A stretch of DNA of 49,799 nt from Pigoraptor vietnamica (GCA_943704525.1 CALSCQ010002514.1:1-49799), one strand, 5' to 3'; positions 11,720-24,304 are shown, counted from the first letter of the stretch. The notes: generated by a model not told the origin, from the sequence alone. Made by a program: numbers and translations.

Positions 11720-14700
11720 TCAGACGGGCGCAGGGCCGGCGGGCGCACCCGCGGGCGCCACACCAAAGAGCATCTTGATGTCGTCGAGGCCGAGCTTCTG
11801 CTGCTGGGCCGACTTGTCCGCGCCGAGCGTCTCCGCGACGAGGCGCCGCTTGCGCTCCTGGAGCTCAAGGATGCGCTCCTCCACGGTGCCCTGCAATTAT
11901 GCGCACGAAAGCCATCAGACAACAGCGCACGTGCAATAACACACACAACCGCCTGTCTGGACGTTGTGAGCACACACGGAGACATGTGCACGCGAGAGGG
12001 AATACCTTGACGATGAAGCGGAAGACAAACACGGGGCGCGTCTGCCCAAGGCGGTACACTCGGTCGATGGCCTGGTCCTCGGTGCTCGGGTTCCACCTGC
12101 GGTGTGCGGATATCGAAGCAAATGTTTGAGCGACAGACTACTGGCGCCAAGGGCATGCCACAAACAAAAGACACGGCCACCGACCATGGGTCGAGCATGA
12201 AGACCTGCGACGCCGCGACGAGGTTAAGGCCGACGCCGCCGCACTTGAGCGAGACGAGGAAGACCGTGACGTTGGGCGACGTGTTGAACGCCTCGATCGC
12301 CGCCTCTCGCTTCTCGCGGCGCATGCGACCGTCCAGCCGCACAAAGCTGAACCCCGCGCGCTCGAGCGGCTTTTCAAGCAGCGTCAGCATGGACGTCCAC
12401 TGCGAGAACACGACGCTCTTCACCGTCGGATCCTTCGCGCGGGTCGCCGTGAGGTACTGAATGAGCGCCTCAATCTTCGTCGACGATTTGACGGGCGCCT
12501 CCTCCTCTTCCTCCTTCTTGCTCTCGTCGTCGGCAGCGTCGGCTTCCGGGGGCGCTGCGATGAGCTCTGCTGCAGTGACGGGCCCGCGGCAGAACGGGCA
12601 CGACTTGTTGTTGTCCAGCGTGCGCTTGATGCACTCGCGGTCGAACACGTGGCCGCAGGGCGTGATCACGGGGTCCTTGAAGTCGTCGAGACAGATGGGG
12701 CAGCTCTCCTCATCGTTGTTGCGCAGGAGTTCCACGAGACGCCGCACGTTCTCGTCGTTGTAGTCAATGCCCATCGCGCGCGCTTGCGCAATCTCGGCTT
12801 CGGTGAGCGCGCGCGTCGCACAGAGGCACGGGTGATCGCACGCCTGCCGCAGACGCATGACGAGCTCGAGCACGTGCGCGTAGTTGGACAGCTGCACAGT
12901 GTCGATGGTTAGGGAGTAAGAGAACATCGAATCTTATAGGCACACGAGGCAGCCATATTGACAGCGCACTGCGACGCACCGCCGTGTTGTTCCGGATGTA
13001 CGAGTTGAGGATCAGTCGGCCCTTCTGCTCCATCTCGTCGTAGATGGCCTGCTCCTCGTCGCTGAAGCTGAGGCTGCTGACGTACACGTGCTTCTCGGGC
13101 AGTACGATGAGCGGCTGGCCGTTGATTTTCGTCCCCTTCGTGCGGCGCAGACACAGCTGGCCCAGCAGCTCCTGCAAAGTTCCAATCCAACGGGCGTGCG
13201 TATGAGCATCGCATGCGCACGCCACACAAGACGTTCCCGCGCGCAACGAATGCGCACCTTAATGTGCCCGACCACGGTGGCATCCCCGTTGCGCATGGGC
13301 CGCTGGATAAACTTGTTGAAGAACCCAAAATCATTGACCGTCTCCACGCGGAGAAAGCGCAGCAGCGCATAGAGGTCTTCCACCTGCGACAGCGAGAATG
13401 GCGCGTCAACAACAGGGCAAGCACTTTCCACGCGGCGTAATACAGCACACAAGTCCCCTGCCTGCGACGGCAAAATGAACCATGCGCAATGAAGCGGGCC
13501 CATAGGACCGACAACGCGACACATGGACAAATAATTGGGCTGGGGTGGGGGGTTACCTTGTTTTGGATGGGCGTTCCCGTGATGAGCCAGCGGCGCTCGG
13601 CGTCGAGGCTGCTCGCGGCGAGCGACTGCTTCGCATTGCGCCCCTTAATCGAGTGCGCCTCGTCCAGCACAACACTGCATTGACGGACGATAAGTGCCGT
13701 CCGCAAAAAAAAAAAAAAAAAAAACACCCGCAGGATGCACAACTGCACTTGCATTAAGCACTCGCGATGGACAGAGATGGCCGCGCACACGGCATGTCAC
13801 GTGAGACGGCCTAACATGAGCCTTATTGTTATTCGTGCAATCCAACTCACCGCAGCCACTTTCCAGCGAACAGGGGACTGGACTGCGCCCGCTTGAACTC
13901 GGTGGCAAGCACCTGGTACGTCGTGATGACGACGTCGTGCGAGCGCATTTCCGCCGCAGAAATGCCGCGGTTGGCGCCGTGGTACACGAGCACAGAGAGT
14001 CGGCCGGGAACCACATGCGCCTTCATACCGTTTCGGAGATTGGGGAGAAATCACGAGGTCAGCATGAGTGAGGATGCGGCAGAGCTCCGGGTTCAGCACG
14101 CATAATGAGAGGGTTGGGCGCGCATAATGAGAGGGTTCAGCAACCGCAATGAGAGAGTTGCGCACGCATAATAAGAGGGTCTGGGGGCGCACACACCTTG
14201 ATCTGCGTCTCCCAATTGCCGACGACCGACAGCGGCGCGACAATCAGCGTCGATTTGCCGTACGCTGGGTCGTGCGCCAGGCGGTTGCTCGCAAAGGCGC
14301 CGCCGTGCGGGGCACGAGCAACATCGCAAGGACCTGCAGCGTCTTGCCAAGGCCCATGTCGTCCGCCAGCAGGCCGCCGCGCACGGGCACGGGCACCCGC
14401 CGCGTGGCCATGCCGACCACGCTGTTAACGTACAGCTGCGACTTCTGCGAGAACTCCCAGAAGAGCACGCGGCGGCCCACGGCGGCCGGCAGCGGGTGCT
14501 CCTGGTCGACAAGCCACGCAACGCCCTGGCGCTGGTAAGGGAGCAGGGGCGTGACGAGGCCCTCGGGGGCGCCGGCGTCGCGCATCTCCGCAAAGTTGCG
14601 CTCGGTAGCCGTGCGCATGAAGACGGAATCGAATGCCGTCTGCGTCTGCCCGACGGCCGTCCCGTTGCCCACAAGCCGCATCCACTCGGCCGCGTCGCGC

Positions 14701-16036
14701 CGGTCCTGCGCAGCAGCAGGCCGCCGCGACGTCTCGCTCCGCGCGCGTTCCTGCGGGTTGCGGAACGTCGTCGTCTGCTCGTACGGCAACCGGCGGAGGC
14801 GCGCCATCACCGCGGCGCTGTTCGCGGGGAGGCAGAACACCTGAATGGCAAGGGGATGCGAGAACTTGTTGTTCTGGCCGCCCGTAATGTGACCCTCGAG
14901 TCGCACGAGGCCGCGGTCGCATAGGGGGGCGAGCTCGCGCGCGTTCGTCGCCGGAATGTGGCCCACTTGCTCCCCGTGCACGTTGATCACCTGGATGGCG
15001 TTGGGGTCGTAGCGGTTGTGCGGCTCGCGGCGCAACACCACGCCCTCGCCCTTTGACACGACGCCCGTGTAGTACTGCACGCCTACCACCTTCGTCGCAA
15101 ACTCAATGAGCTCAATGTCGTCATCCGCTGCACCGCAGTGATGTCCGGCTCCTCCTCCTCCTCGACGTCCACGTTCGGCGGCGCAAAGGCCTCGGGGGCG
15201 CGCGCAAATCCCTTCGAAGGCTGCACCTTGGGCGCTGCGACGGCATTTGCGGTCGGTGGTCGGGACGCGGGAACAAGGGCAGGGGCGGCGGCTGCCATGC
15301 GCGGCGGCTGGGCCGGTGCAGCCACGCCTGCCGTCGCGGTCGGGCCCTGCTTTAGCTGCTCCGTAAGTTTCCCGAGGACGCTGGCGAGTGACTCGCCGGG
15401 AAACAGCCGCGCAGCCTCCGCAAACAGGCGCCCGGCAGCACCCACGACGTCGCTGGGCAAGGCGTCCATCTGCATGGGCAGGGGCATCGCGCTGGCCTGC
15501 GCTGCCGGGGGTGCGGCGGGGACTGCGGGTACGGCAGCAGCGACAGGGACCACGGGCACGGCAGCAGCGACAGGGACCACGGGCACGGCAGCAGCGACAG
15601 GGACCACGGGCACGGCAGCAGCGACAGGGACCACAGGCACGGCAGCAGCGACAGGGACGGGGGCTGCGGCAGCGGCAAAGGTGGGCGGCGTGGGAATCCA
15701 CGCGGACGGGGCAGTAACAGGGTGAGCGGGTGCTGTAACGGGCGGTGCGGGCGTGCTCGCAACAGCCGCAGCATTTCGAGGCGCGTTCTTGGAACCCTTC
15801 GGCCGACCGCGGCGCTTCGGCGCAGGGGCATCGTCCCCGCGCATCCTGTTAACGGCCTCCAACAGAGCGTCCGTGGGAAAGCTCACAGATGGAGGCGCGG
15901 AGACCGCAGGGGCGCTGTCCACGCGGGGCTTCTTGGCATCCGCGGCAGCCGCAGGGCCCGCCGCGCTTGGCGCACCGCGCTTACGCCCGCGGGACGCCGC
16001 GCCTGCGTCGTCCGTGAGATCAATGACGCCCTCCAT
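11720..16036 (-). CDS. HLTF/Rad5-like HIRAN-SNF2-RING helicase, two apparent frame breaks
   Basis: Chromatin/DNA-damage-tolerance translocase with ubiquitin-ligase RING. Exons: 16036-14197, 14020-13851, 13674-13557, 13383-13258, 13171-12980, 12891-12185, 12096-12006, 11890-11720; about 1,138 residues if the two breaks are bridged. Order: N-terminus [10 protein letters not shown], an AT-hook-like KRRGRPKGS, an Ala/Pro/Val repeat, an acidic run, a HIRAN domain (from about residue 315; [20 protein letters not shown]), helicase motifs [15 protein letters not shown] and [21 protein letters not shown]...CPFCRG (about 880-918) and SNF2 C-motifs GGVGLNL and [12 protein letters not shown]. Near 15132 and 14298 the reading frame slips by one base; exon 1 is 1,840 nt, two short of a whole number of codons. 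No GT-AG intron fits either place. The pattern is consistent with single-base losses, real or from sequencing. Confidence 0.9.
13705..13724 (-). repeat. T20 tract before an acceptor (transcript sense)
   Basis: Twenty A on the plus strand is T20 on the HLTF transcript strand. It ends 30 bases upstream of the 3' splice site at 13675 and so serves as a polypyrimidine tract. Confidence 0.85.
14096..14182 (-). repeat. ~28-bp minisatellite in HLTF intron 1
   Basis: About four diverged copies of a unit containing GCACGCATAATGAGAGGGTT lie within the intron 14021-14196, close to its 5' splice site. Confidence 0.8.
15530..15665 (-). repeat. 27-bp coding minisatellite, AAAVPVVPV repeats
   Basis: About five copies of a 27-bp unit encode nine-residue AAAVPVVPV repeats in the disordered N-terminal part of the HLTF-like protein. 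The copies are nearly identical at DNA level, so the array is recent or homogenised. The unit is a multiple of three and keeps frame. Confidence 0.92.
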
Positions 16037-16558
16037 CGCAGCGGCGCCACCTATACGCACGAGAAATGCAGTGTGAGAAGGCATGGCGCATCCCCGCAAT
16101 TCTTTGCGAGAAACAAATAGTTCAAATGCATACACGGTTGAAGCTTCGCGCGATTGCTCAGAGTACGCCCCCGTTTTGCGACTCACCGCCACTGTTTGTT
16201 CCGAGCATTCTGGTGTCGAGGCGCCTAGTTCGCCGCGACAGACGCGCTTTCATACAGCGCGAGTGTGTGTGCACGTATTGTCCGAAGGGAGGGGCCGCTT
16301 TGAGTGTGTGGCGCGCGTGCTTGTGTCGCACCGGCAGTGCACACAACCCGCTGTTACTGCACACGCCGACTGGCGCCAATTACTGACCCACAATCGAATT
16401 TTTTTTGCGCGCCAAAAATGGACGTAAATCACGTGATATCGCGGTAACCTGGCCCATGGTTACGGACTCGAGAGCTTATCCGCCGCACACGTTGCACTTG
16501 AGGATCACTCGCACTCCCGCGCCGCTCGCACTCCCGCGCCGCGCGCCGTCTTCCCGCA
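16037..16558. promoter_or_regulatory. Bidirectional promoter gap, HLTF-like / lipase
   Basis: A 522-bp divergent gap. The palindrome ATCACGTGAT lies at 16428-16437, an inverted pair GTAACC/GGTTAC (8-bp spacer) at about 16444-16463, and a CCAAT at about 16376. No further coding content was recognised. A 5' UTR intron of the HLTF-like gene may lie here. Confidence 0.5.
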
Positions 16559-18517
16559 ATGGCTGCAAAGGTGGCCCCCGCCCCGCACGTGGCTGCGGTC
16601 GCGTCGTATGTGAACCCGATCGCCGCCGGTGGGGCGCCCATTCTCATGCCCACGCCCCTCCCCGACACGCTCGAGTACGCCACGACGCACTTTGTCAACG
16701 CACAGGGACTGCGGCTGCACATGCACAAGTGGAAGCCGCGCGGGACGCCACCGAAGGCGGTCGTCGTGGCCTTGCATGGCCTCAACACGCACATCGGCTA
16801 CACATATGCGGCGGTGGGGTACACGTACGCCGGGTCGTTCGTCGAGGCGCTTGTGACGGCGGGATATGCCGTCGTTGGCATCGACCACCAGTCAATGGGC
16901 CTGAGCGACGGCTGGATGGGACGCAAGGGCAACGTGCGCCGCTTCAAGGACATCGTGCGGGACATCAGCGACGTCGCTTGGGCCGCACGGGACGAGCACG
17001 CGGGCGCGCGCGTGTTCCTCTGCGGCGTCTCCTTTGGCGGTGTGTGTCTGCTCAACGGAGCTGAAGGGGTTGTCCAGTGCGTTCGTCGTTAGTGTGATCC
17101 ACGCGTCTTGTCGGTCCTATATGGCGAGGGTGTGTCGCGCACCTAGCCAGTTCTGAGACCATTGCGCCATTTCAACGCCGATCAATCTTCCCCCAGGCAT
17201 GATGGCGCTGCGAACGGCGCTTGTTGCCAAGCCGGGACTCTTCGACGGCCTCATTCTGTGTGCGCCGGCGGTGCATCTCACGCCAGCCTCCACACCATCC
17301 CCAGTTGTGCGCATGGGAGTGACCGCACTTGCCGCCGTTCTTCCCGCGCTTAAGGTGTGCGCGCGCACATGCATGTGCAGTGTGTGCACGGGTGCGGGCT
17401 GTCATCGCGTCCGACTGTTCTGCTGAAGTCTATCGTTGGGCAGAGTGTAATCTCGCATTGTTTGCGCAGGTCGTCTCTGAGCCTGGCGATCCGAATGACT
17501 TTTGGCAAAAGCGGTGGGCGCGTGCGACGCCTAAGTGCAGTGCAACCCCCAAAGCTCACACGGCTGTTACTGCAGATACCTCACGGATCCGTTTTGCTAC
17601 ACGGGCGGCATGCGGGCGCGTTTCTGCGCGGAGCTGCTGCGCTCGTACGCCGTTTTGGATCGGACAATGGCGTCGCTCACTATGCCGTTTTTGCTATTTC
17701 AAGGTGTGCCTGTCGCCGACAGAGAAATCATCGGCCTGCCTGTTCCATTTGAGGCAAAGTTCCGCTGGGCCCGGCTTGATATGGCGCTGTGCTGTACGCC
17801 TGCAGGGGAGAGGGATGACTTTGCGGACCCATCGGGCGCAAAGGCCGTCTTCGCCAAGGCATCGAGCACAGACAAGACGGTCATCTACCTCTCCAACATG
17901 GGACACGCGCTCACTGGCGACCCCGGATGCCACGTACGTACCTCGAGCACGTTCTTGCTTGGTCCCCGTCTCTGCTTTCCCATTAACCCTGCCTTTCGTT
18001 TTTCCCATTCTCTGCTTTGCCGTTTGTTTGTGTTGTGAACGGCCACTCTCTGCCAACTGACAATACGCCTGACGTATGTTTGTGTTGATCACTGCCGACT
18101 GACAATCGCCTGTTCTCTCAGTCGATTTTCCGACGCACCGTAAAGTGGCTTGACGAGCATGTGGCCGCGCAGACGCCAATTGTACAGGTGAGGGGGAAGG
18201 AATGGCAGCCTGCGTCACACAGACTTGCAATGTTTTTGCATAAGGGAGATCAACGCGCGACTGCTGCAGTACCGTCGTGCGATGACTCACTCTCTTCCCC
18301 CCCCCCCCCCCCCCCCCCCCCCTCGTTCTTTTAGGCCATTGAAAAGACTGTGACAGTGTATGAGGGCGACGAGGAACCGGAATCGGGGTCGGCGACGCCC
18401 ACGCGGCACCGAGCTTCCGCGGCGCAGCTCTTCCGCGGCGCCGTCCGCGCCATTGTGTTCCAAAATCGCCTCGAAAAGGTCGGGTGGCGGGCAAAACTGG
18501 GCGCGGCGCTTCGGTGA
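16559..18517 (+). CDS. Monoglyceride-lipase-like serine hydrolase (alpha/beta fold)
   Basis: Probable acylglycerol or lysophospholipid hydrolase of the serine aminopeptidase S33 / MAGL family; 395 residues in seven exons: 16559-17039, 17197-17354, 17470-17513, 17576-17703, 17806-17933, 18122-18187, 18335-18517. The oxyanion element is LHGLNTH. The nucleophile elbow GVSFGG is split by intron 1. The acidic residue is probably in GERDDFADPSGA, and the catalytic His is in NMGHALTGD. The family phrase DPFCYTGGMRARFCAELL matches the cap-side region of monoglyceride lipases. A short internal duplication, GYTYAAVGYTYAG, follows the oxyanion loop. The C-terminal 60 residues encoded by exon 7 are an Arg/Ala-rich extension beyond the usual domain. 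No signal peptide is seen. Substrate specificity is inferred from family only. Confidence 0.88.
18297..18322 (+). repeat. C26 homopolymer before an acceptor
   Basis: Twenty-six consecutive C end 12 bases before the 3' splice site (AG at 18333-18334) of lipase intron 6. It takes the place of the polypyrimidine tract. Confidence 0.9.
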
Positions 18518-19059
18518 GAAATCGGCCCAACGAATGCCAGTGCGACATTGATTGCTGGCGGGCTGCCTTGGCACGGCTCACGCCGAGTCGGTGGACGATG
18601 ACCTCGGTGCAAACCGAGTGGTACGCCCAGCCTCACGTATCCCCCCATATCCACGGGCGGCCTGTGACGCGTCGTATGAGTGCGTCTCTCGATACCGAAA
18701 TGTGACGTCGTGATCACAATAGCATTTAAGTGCCATCATGACACTGAACCGTTGACTGAATGAAATATCGAGTCGCTGCCCGCTTGCGCCAGAGTACTTG
18801 GGCCTGAACTGGACTCTGTCGCCGGAGACGGAAATTGAGTGTGGCGCAGACTGAGGCGATGACGCCGTCACTGTGCCTTTCCACGTTCAGTTGTGTTACG
18901 GTATCAGCAGCGGCTGGCATCTCGTCAATGTCTGCAGCGGTGGTCCCGAACGCCGGAGAGACGGCACACAATGACGTGCACCACAGTGGAAATGTTTCAC
19001 ACCCCATTATGCGTGGGGAATGGCAGCCATTTAAGTGTAGTTCATGTACTGAGCACCCG
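18518..19059. other. Convergent 3' gap, lipase / PH-RUN
   Basis: These 542 bp lie between two stop codons. No coding similarity, RNA gene or long repeat was recognised. Presumed 3' UTRs. Confidence 0.5.
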
Positions 19060-22000
19060 CTACCGCCCTGTCCCCACGCCAGCGCCCGTGTCAAACAGCA
19101 CAATGTCGTCCTCCGATTGCGACGAAGGCGTCCGCTCGTGCTGCGCAGCCACACGCGCGACGGCGGGCGGCACAGCGTGCGTGGGCGTGGTCGGCGCAGA
19201 GAGTGGCCCATGCGACGACGACGTCGACGCAAGACTCCCCGTCGACTGCGTGGAAATCACCGACGCGCTGCGGCTCGCCGGCCGCGAGTCTCCGCCGCCG
19301 GCGGAGAGGCGCGCCTCAAACTCCATGGACAGGCGAAACGGGTGGCGCGCGAGCGGGCGGACGGCGTCGGCCAAGAGAGCGGTCGCCCGGCGCGATGCAA
19401 GGCACGCCGTGGGCTCGTAGTGCCTACTGAGCACCTCCGTGTCGCTCGCGATCGACTCGAGCCACTGCGCCATGAATTTGCGGCTGCGACAAGCGATTGG
19501 AACCAAATTGTGAGCGAACGAACGAGGGACAGACGCTTATGCTATTCACTCCTGCTGCCAATAACAACAACGGTTGAAGCAACCACACTGCGCAAGGCAC
19601 GCGCGCGGCAGCCACCCACTTGAGCGCCTCGCACACAAACGAGCGGTACTTCTTGTGTGGGTCGCCGTTGTAGAGGTCGTCGCCGCGCAGATAACACATC
19701 GCGCGGTACGCCTCGTTCACTTGCGGCATGCGCGAATTGCCTGCAGGCGTCGGATTGAGTACACATAAAGACAAACTCCTTTGATGCGCTGTGGATCACC
19801 CCCACACAACAACCCGCGATGCACATGAGGTGCAAACGCCCACACAAAAACCCGCGATGCACGTGAGACGCAAACGCCCACCTTGCCCGCACGAGGCAAC
19901 CACAATGTCCCAGAGCGTGACGCGCCCGAAAATGCCAAACTTGAACGGTCGCAGTCCGTCGGTAAGAATTGCGGCGACGGCGCTGCACAGCCGCCCGCGA
20001 ACCATTTTGCCAATGGCCGTGTTCATGCTGTCGTCGGCCGGGTCAATCTGACGAACAGAGAAGGGAGAGAGGCACGTGAGCATCACTCGCTTGCAGCTGC
20101 TGGTGCAAATGCGCGATTCAGCAGACTGCGGGGACCCACATCCTCCGCGCGCGATTCGAGGTGCGCGCAAATGTCCCGCACGGCCGTGTTCAGGCCGTTG
20201 AGAAGGGCTGCAGCGGAGGGTGGCGAGGAGGGCACAATAGGGTAGGAGTCAGTACAACACTACCGACAGTCCAAAATTGCCCCTAATGAAAGTCCAGCAC
20301 CAACACCACAACATACCCGTGTGTGCGGGGCTGAGTCCGACGTTGCCCGTACTCGCGCTACCCGCCGTCGCCGACACGCTGTTCTGTCGCTGCACGGTGG
20401 GAACCGGCGCCGGCGCAATCGGCGCGCCAATTTCGACCATGTTGACGGCCGCTGGGGGCGCCTGCGGTTGCGCGTCGGCTGCGTGCGCGCTGGGCCGTCG
20501 GGGCGTCGGATGCTGGTGAGGGGGTACGCTTTGGTGTGCCGCATGGCTGTGCCGTGCCTCCCCGGATGTACCTGCGCGAGCCACGGGGGAGGGCGCGGGG
20601 GACGGCGACTGCTGCGCCTTTGCGGCAAGGATCGACGATGGCGCGGCAGTGGCGTGCGTCGCCGTGCGTGCGGCCGATGCGACATGCAACGGGGACGGCT
20701 GTACGATAGGGCGCTGGTCGACGCGTTCTTTCGACGCGCCGCCGAGAGTGCCGCGCGAGGGATCGACGCCGGCCAGCGCCTGCACAATGGGCGCGGCAAT
20801 GGCCAGTGCGGGCGAAGGCGCGGCCGGCAGCGACGGGTTGGCCGACAGAACGGACAGCGGCGGCAGTAGCGGCGAGTTGAGCACGTCGTCCTCGTCCTCG
20901 AGCGGAGAGCGCCTCGCAAGCGATTCCGCACCGAAGGTGAACACAGGAGCAGCGCCGGGGATTGCGGGCGAGCGGACGGCCGTGCGTTGCGGGCGCAGGG
21001 GGGCGGGGCACTGCTCGGCTGCGACTGTAAACCACACCTTGCGGTCGCGGTGAAAGAGAGCGACAATGTCCCCGGGGATGTCATACACCTCGACCGCACT
21101 CGGCAGCTGGCAGGGGCATGGGCATGCGTTTAAGTCGCATATGGCGCATATTGAAAAAATAGAAATGCGTCAAAAAGGATTGAACCACGACACCTACAAG
21201 CGTGTGCGCGACACAAATAATAGCCCCTCGTTGGCCCGGCCCGAAACGCAAACAATCACCCACCACGTCATCCCCCGGTGGTCGGAATTGCGAGTCCTCG
21301 GCCAGGCGCCAGGCGCGCCCGTCGCACACAAGCACCGCCCCCGACAGCGAGACGGCGGGCAACCGCGACGACGCCCCGCCGCCCTGTTCACTCCCGCGCA
21401 CCTGCAGCAGCACTTTGAGTGCGGCGGGAGACAGGACGGGCAGCGGGCCGCGCGTGCCGTCAATCTTCGGGTTTGACAGGCGCTCCATGACGCGCCTTCG
21501 CTCGCGGAGCACTTCGTCCTCGGCCTGCCGTCGCGCGTCCCTTTCCGCCGCCGCCGCCGATTCGGACACGGAGCGGAGGCCCTGCGATTCCTCCGACCCA
21601 GCGCGACCCTTCGAGTGGCCGGGGAGGGACGCAGACGCTGCAACGGGCTGCGATCCCTTCGCGCCCTCCACGTTCGCCTTGTCGCGAAGTCCCTGCCACC
21701 GCATCTGCTCCTCGATCGAGAGCCGCTTTGGCGGCGACATGGTCGTGAGGAGGCGATCGTCCTCCGCGGAAGACGAGGGCGTCGGCAGCACCGAAGTCCC
21801 CGCCGTGTCCAACAGGCCCGTCGACCCAAACTCAATGCTGCGCGAGTGCGCAAGCGTGCGCCGGGGCGACTGCGACCGAGAGCCCGGCTTCGATCCACCG
21901 CGAGACCCGGGAACCGACGACACGGGACGCGGCGACGTGCGCAGTCGCTCCGTGGCGAGCGGCGGCGGCTCCGTGATGAGCGCACTCGACCGGTGCATGG

Positions 22001-24304
22001 GCGATGCGCGCAGCTGCTCCTGCAGACGCGCCAGCTTCCTGTCCGCCTCGTCCCTATCACGCCGCGACTGCCGCGACCACAGCGAGTCCTCGCTGTCCGA
22101 ATCCACGACAATCGTCGCATCGCCCACAATCGGCGCCACCGCAATGGGCGGTTCGTCGTCGTCAAACGTGTCGCTACTCGTGCTCAGCGGGCGACGCCGG
22201 AAAAATCCGTGACCCGCGTCAGAACGTGCCTCCGCGGCGTGTGCGTTTGCAGAATCCCCACCGTTACTGGGCGCATGCGAGCGCCCGTCCGCCGGCATAG
22301 CCACCGGCTCAGAGAGCACCAGCGGAATACGCGGGAGCGATCCCTGGAGGGCGTCGTCCAACTGGCTCTCGAGGGGGACGTCCGCATCGGGTGAGACGGC
22401 TGCGCCCGGCCGTCCGCCGTCAGAAACATCGGACGCCGTGGACGATGCGCGCGTGTCGCGGCCCTGCGCCGGCGTGCCCTGTGAAATGCCTTCGTGAACA
22501 GGCGGCGACGTTGCCAGGCGCAGCGACGACGCCCCCTCCGGAGACGGCGACGGGATAACGTCAGCGTACGCGTCCTCTCGAATGGTGTTCGACAATATCA
22601 CCTCGGAGCGCGGCCGTGCGCTGCGGGCAAAGTGCCGCGTGAGCGGGTTCTCGCGGGACGGCGATGTCGAGTGCGCCGGCGTCTCTTCCTGCGACGACGA
22701 CGAGCGGGGCCACTTGAAGAACGGCAGCGTCACGAGCGACGCCTTGCGCACGGGCGCCTTGTCCTTGATCACGAGAATGGGCGAGTCCCCCTCCGCCCCG
22801 CGCTCGCCGTCCGCATGCGACGGCAGCACACGAAGGGGCGCATCCCCAGCATTGAACAGCCGGTCCTCGCCGCCGCCGCGCAGATAAAAACCAGGATTGG
22901 ATGTGCTTTCCCACGCAGAGCGCAGCGCCGACAGCGCCACGAGCTCCTCAACGGTCGTGTCCACCGGTGCCGCGGCCAGAATGGAATTGCCGCCGGGCAG
23001 AAACACGGCGAACGCGCGATGGCCCTTGGGAGTGCACATGAGGCGTGCGCCGCGCAGCACGGCCGGCAGGAGCACGTCCGTACCGCCCACCTGCCACGCG
23101 CGCCCGTCCGGTCGCAGCGCCCACAGCCAGCAGTCGGCGCCAATTCCAGGCGCGCGCTCGCGCACAGCCGCACACACGTCGGCCGCCGTGGTCGTCTTCG
23201 TGATGCTCACGGACGTCACGCTGCCGTCGGGAAGGTGCACCGCGCCAATGTCGCTCGGCACCGCCGACGCCCCGGACGTGGACGAGGGGGTCGACGGCGC
23301 ACCCCGAGCTGCGGCCGAGCTGGGCGCGTGCCCCGCCGTCATGGCCGAAGAGCGACCCCGGCGGCCTACCTCGCCGACCGGCACCACGGTGGACGCGGAG
23401 CTCTCGGCGTCCGGGGATATTGCATGCAGTGCGTGCATGGAGGACGAGAGGGCGCTGCCGGCGAGCTCCCGGCCGGGCTCGCCCTCCACCACTTTCAGAT
23501 GGGCATCGGCCGACTTGGACCGCTTGTGCTGCGATCGGGGGGATCCCTTCGCAACGGCAGACGCGGCTGCAGCAGCGATGAACGTGTCGTCGGTGCCGGG
23601 CGACTCCCGGATGGTGGGGAGGGCCTCCGGGCCGCCATGTATGAACACCTCAGACTCGACGAAATCGTCCGAGCTCTCGTCGGCGAGCGAGCGCGTGTCG
23701 TACGAGCCGTGCGATACGACAGAGTTGATGCGCAGCGGCATGGAGAGGTAGTACTGTCGCACGAGCTCAAGCCCCTGCACCCACCGCTGCATGTCCTCGG
23801 GCGTCTGCGCAAAGCACACAACGGCCCCCCGTTCAGCGCACTCGCGATGACATCGACACCGGCACGCGACGACCCGTGATGTACCAATAAAGGCCGTTGC
23901 CTAACACACAAGCTGAATACAGGGCATCACCGCACGCGCACGCACCTCGGACAGGAAATGGTACGTGCGCGCCTCAATTTCGACGTCGAACGCCGTGTTC
24001 ACGTGGTGCTTCTTGGGTACACTGCCCGGAATGACGCTGTGTATGGACGAGGCCTTGGTGACGTCGAGAAACGAGATGGCCTCCGTGTCGTTCGGTGTCT
24101 GCAGGTGTGCGTGAAGAGGAGATGAGTTCCGCATTCTGGCTGTACGAGAGCTCAGGTATTCGCACGGTTGCGTGCAGATGTGTGTGCACGTTGTGTGTAT
24201 GTGTGTGTGTGTGGGTGTGTGTGTGTGGGTGTGTGTGGGTGTGTGGGTGTGTGTGTCTGTGTGTGTGTGTGTGTTGTGTGTGTGTGTGTATGTGTGTGTG
24301 TGTA

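Noticed and set aside
15083-16192. Longer N-terminus of the HLTF-like protein starting upstream of 16036
   Set aside because: The extra residues lack similarity; [10 protein letters not shown] at 16036 is a typical start for this kind of nuclear protein, and a 5' UTR intron may lie upstream.
21175-21215. GGTTCAATCC on the minus strand, T-loop-like
   Set aside because: The flanks cannot form the T stem, and the site lies in an intron of the PH-RUN gene.
22494-23879. 461-codon open frame antisense to the large PH-RUN exon
   Set aside because: Arg-rich, no domain, and mirrors a GC-rich coding exon; a typical shadow frame in high-GC DNA.
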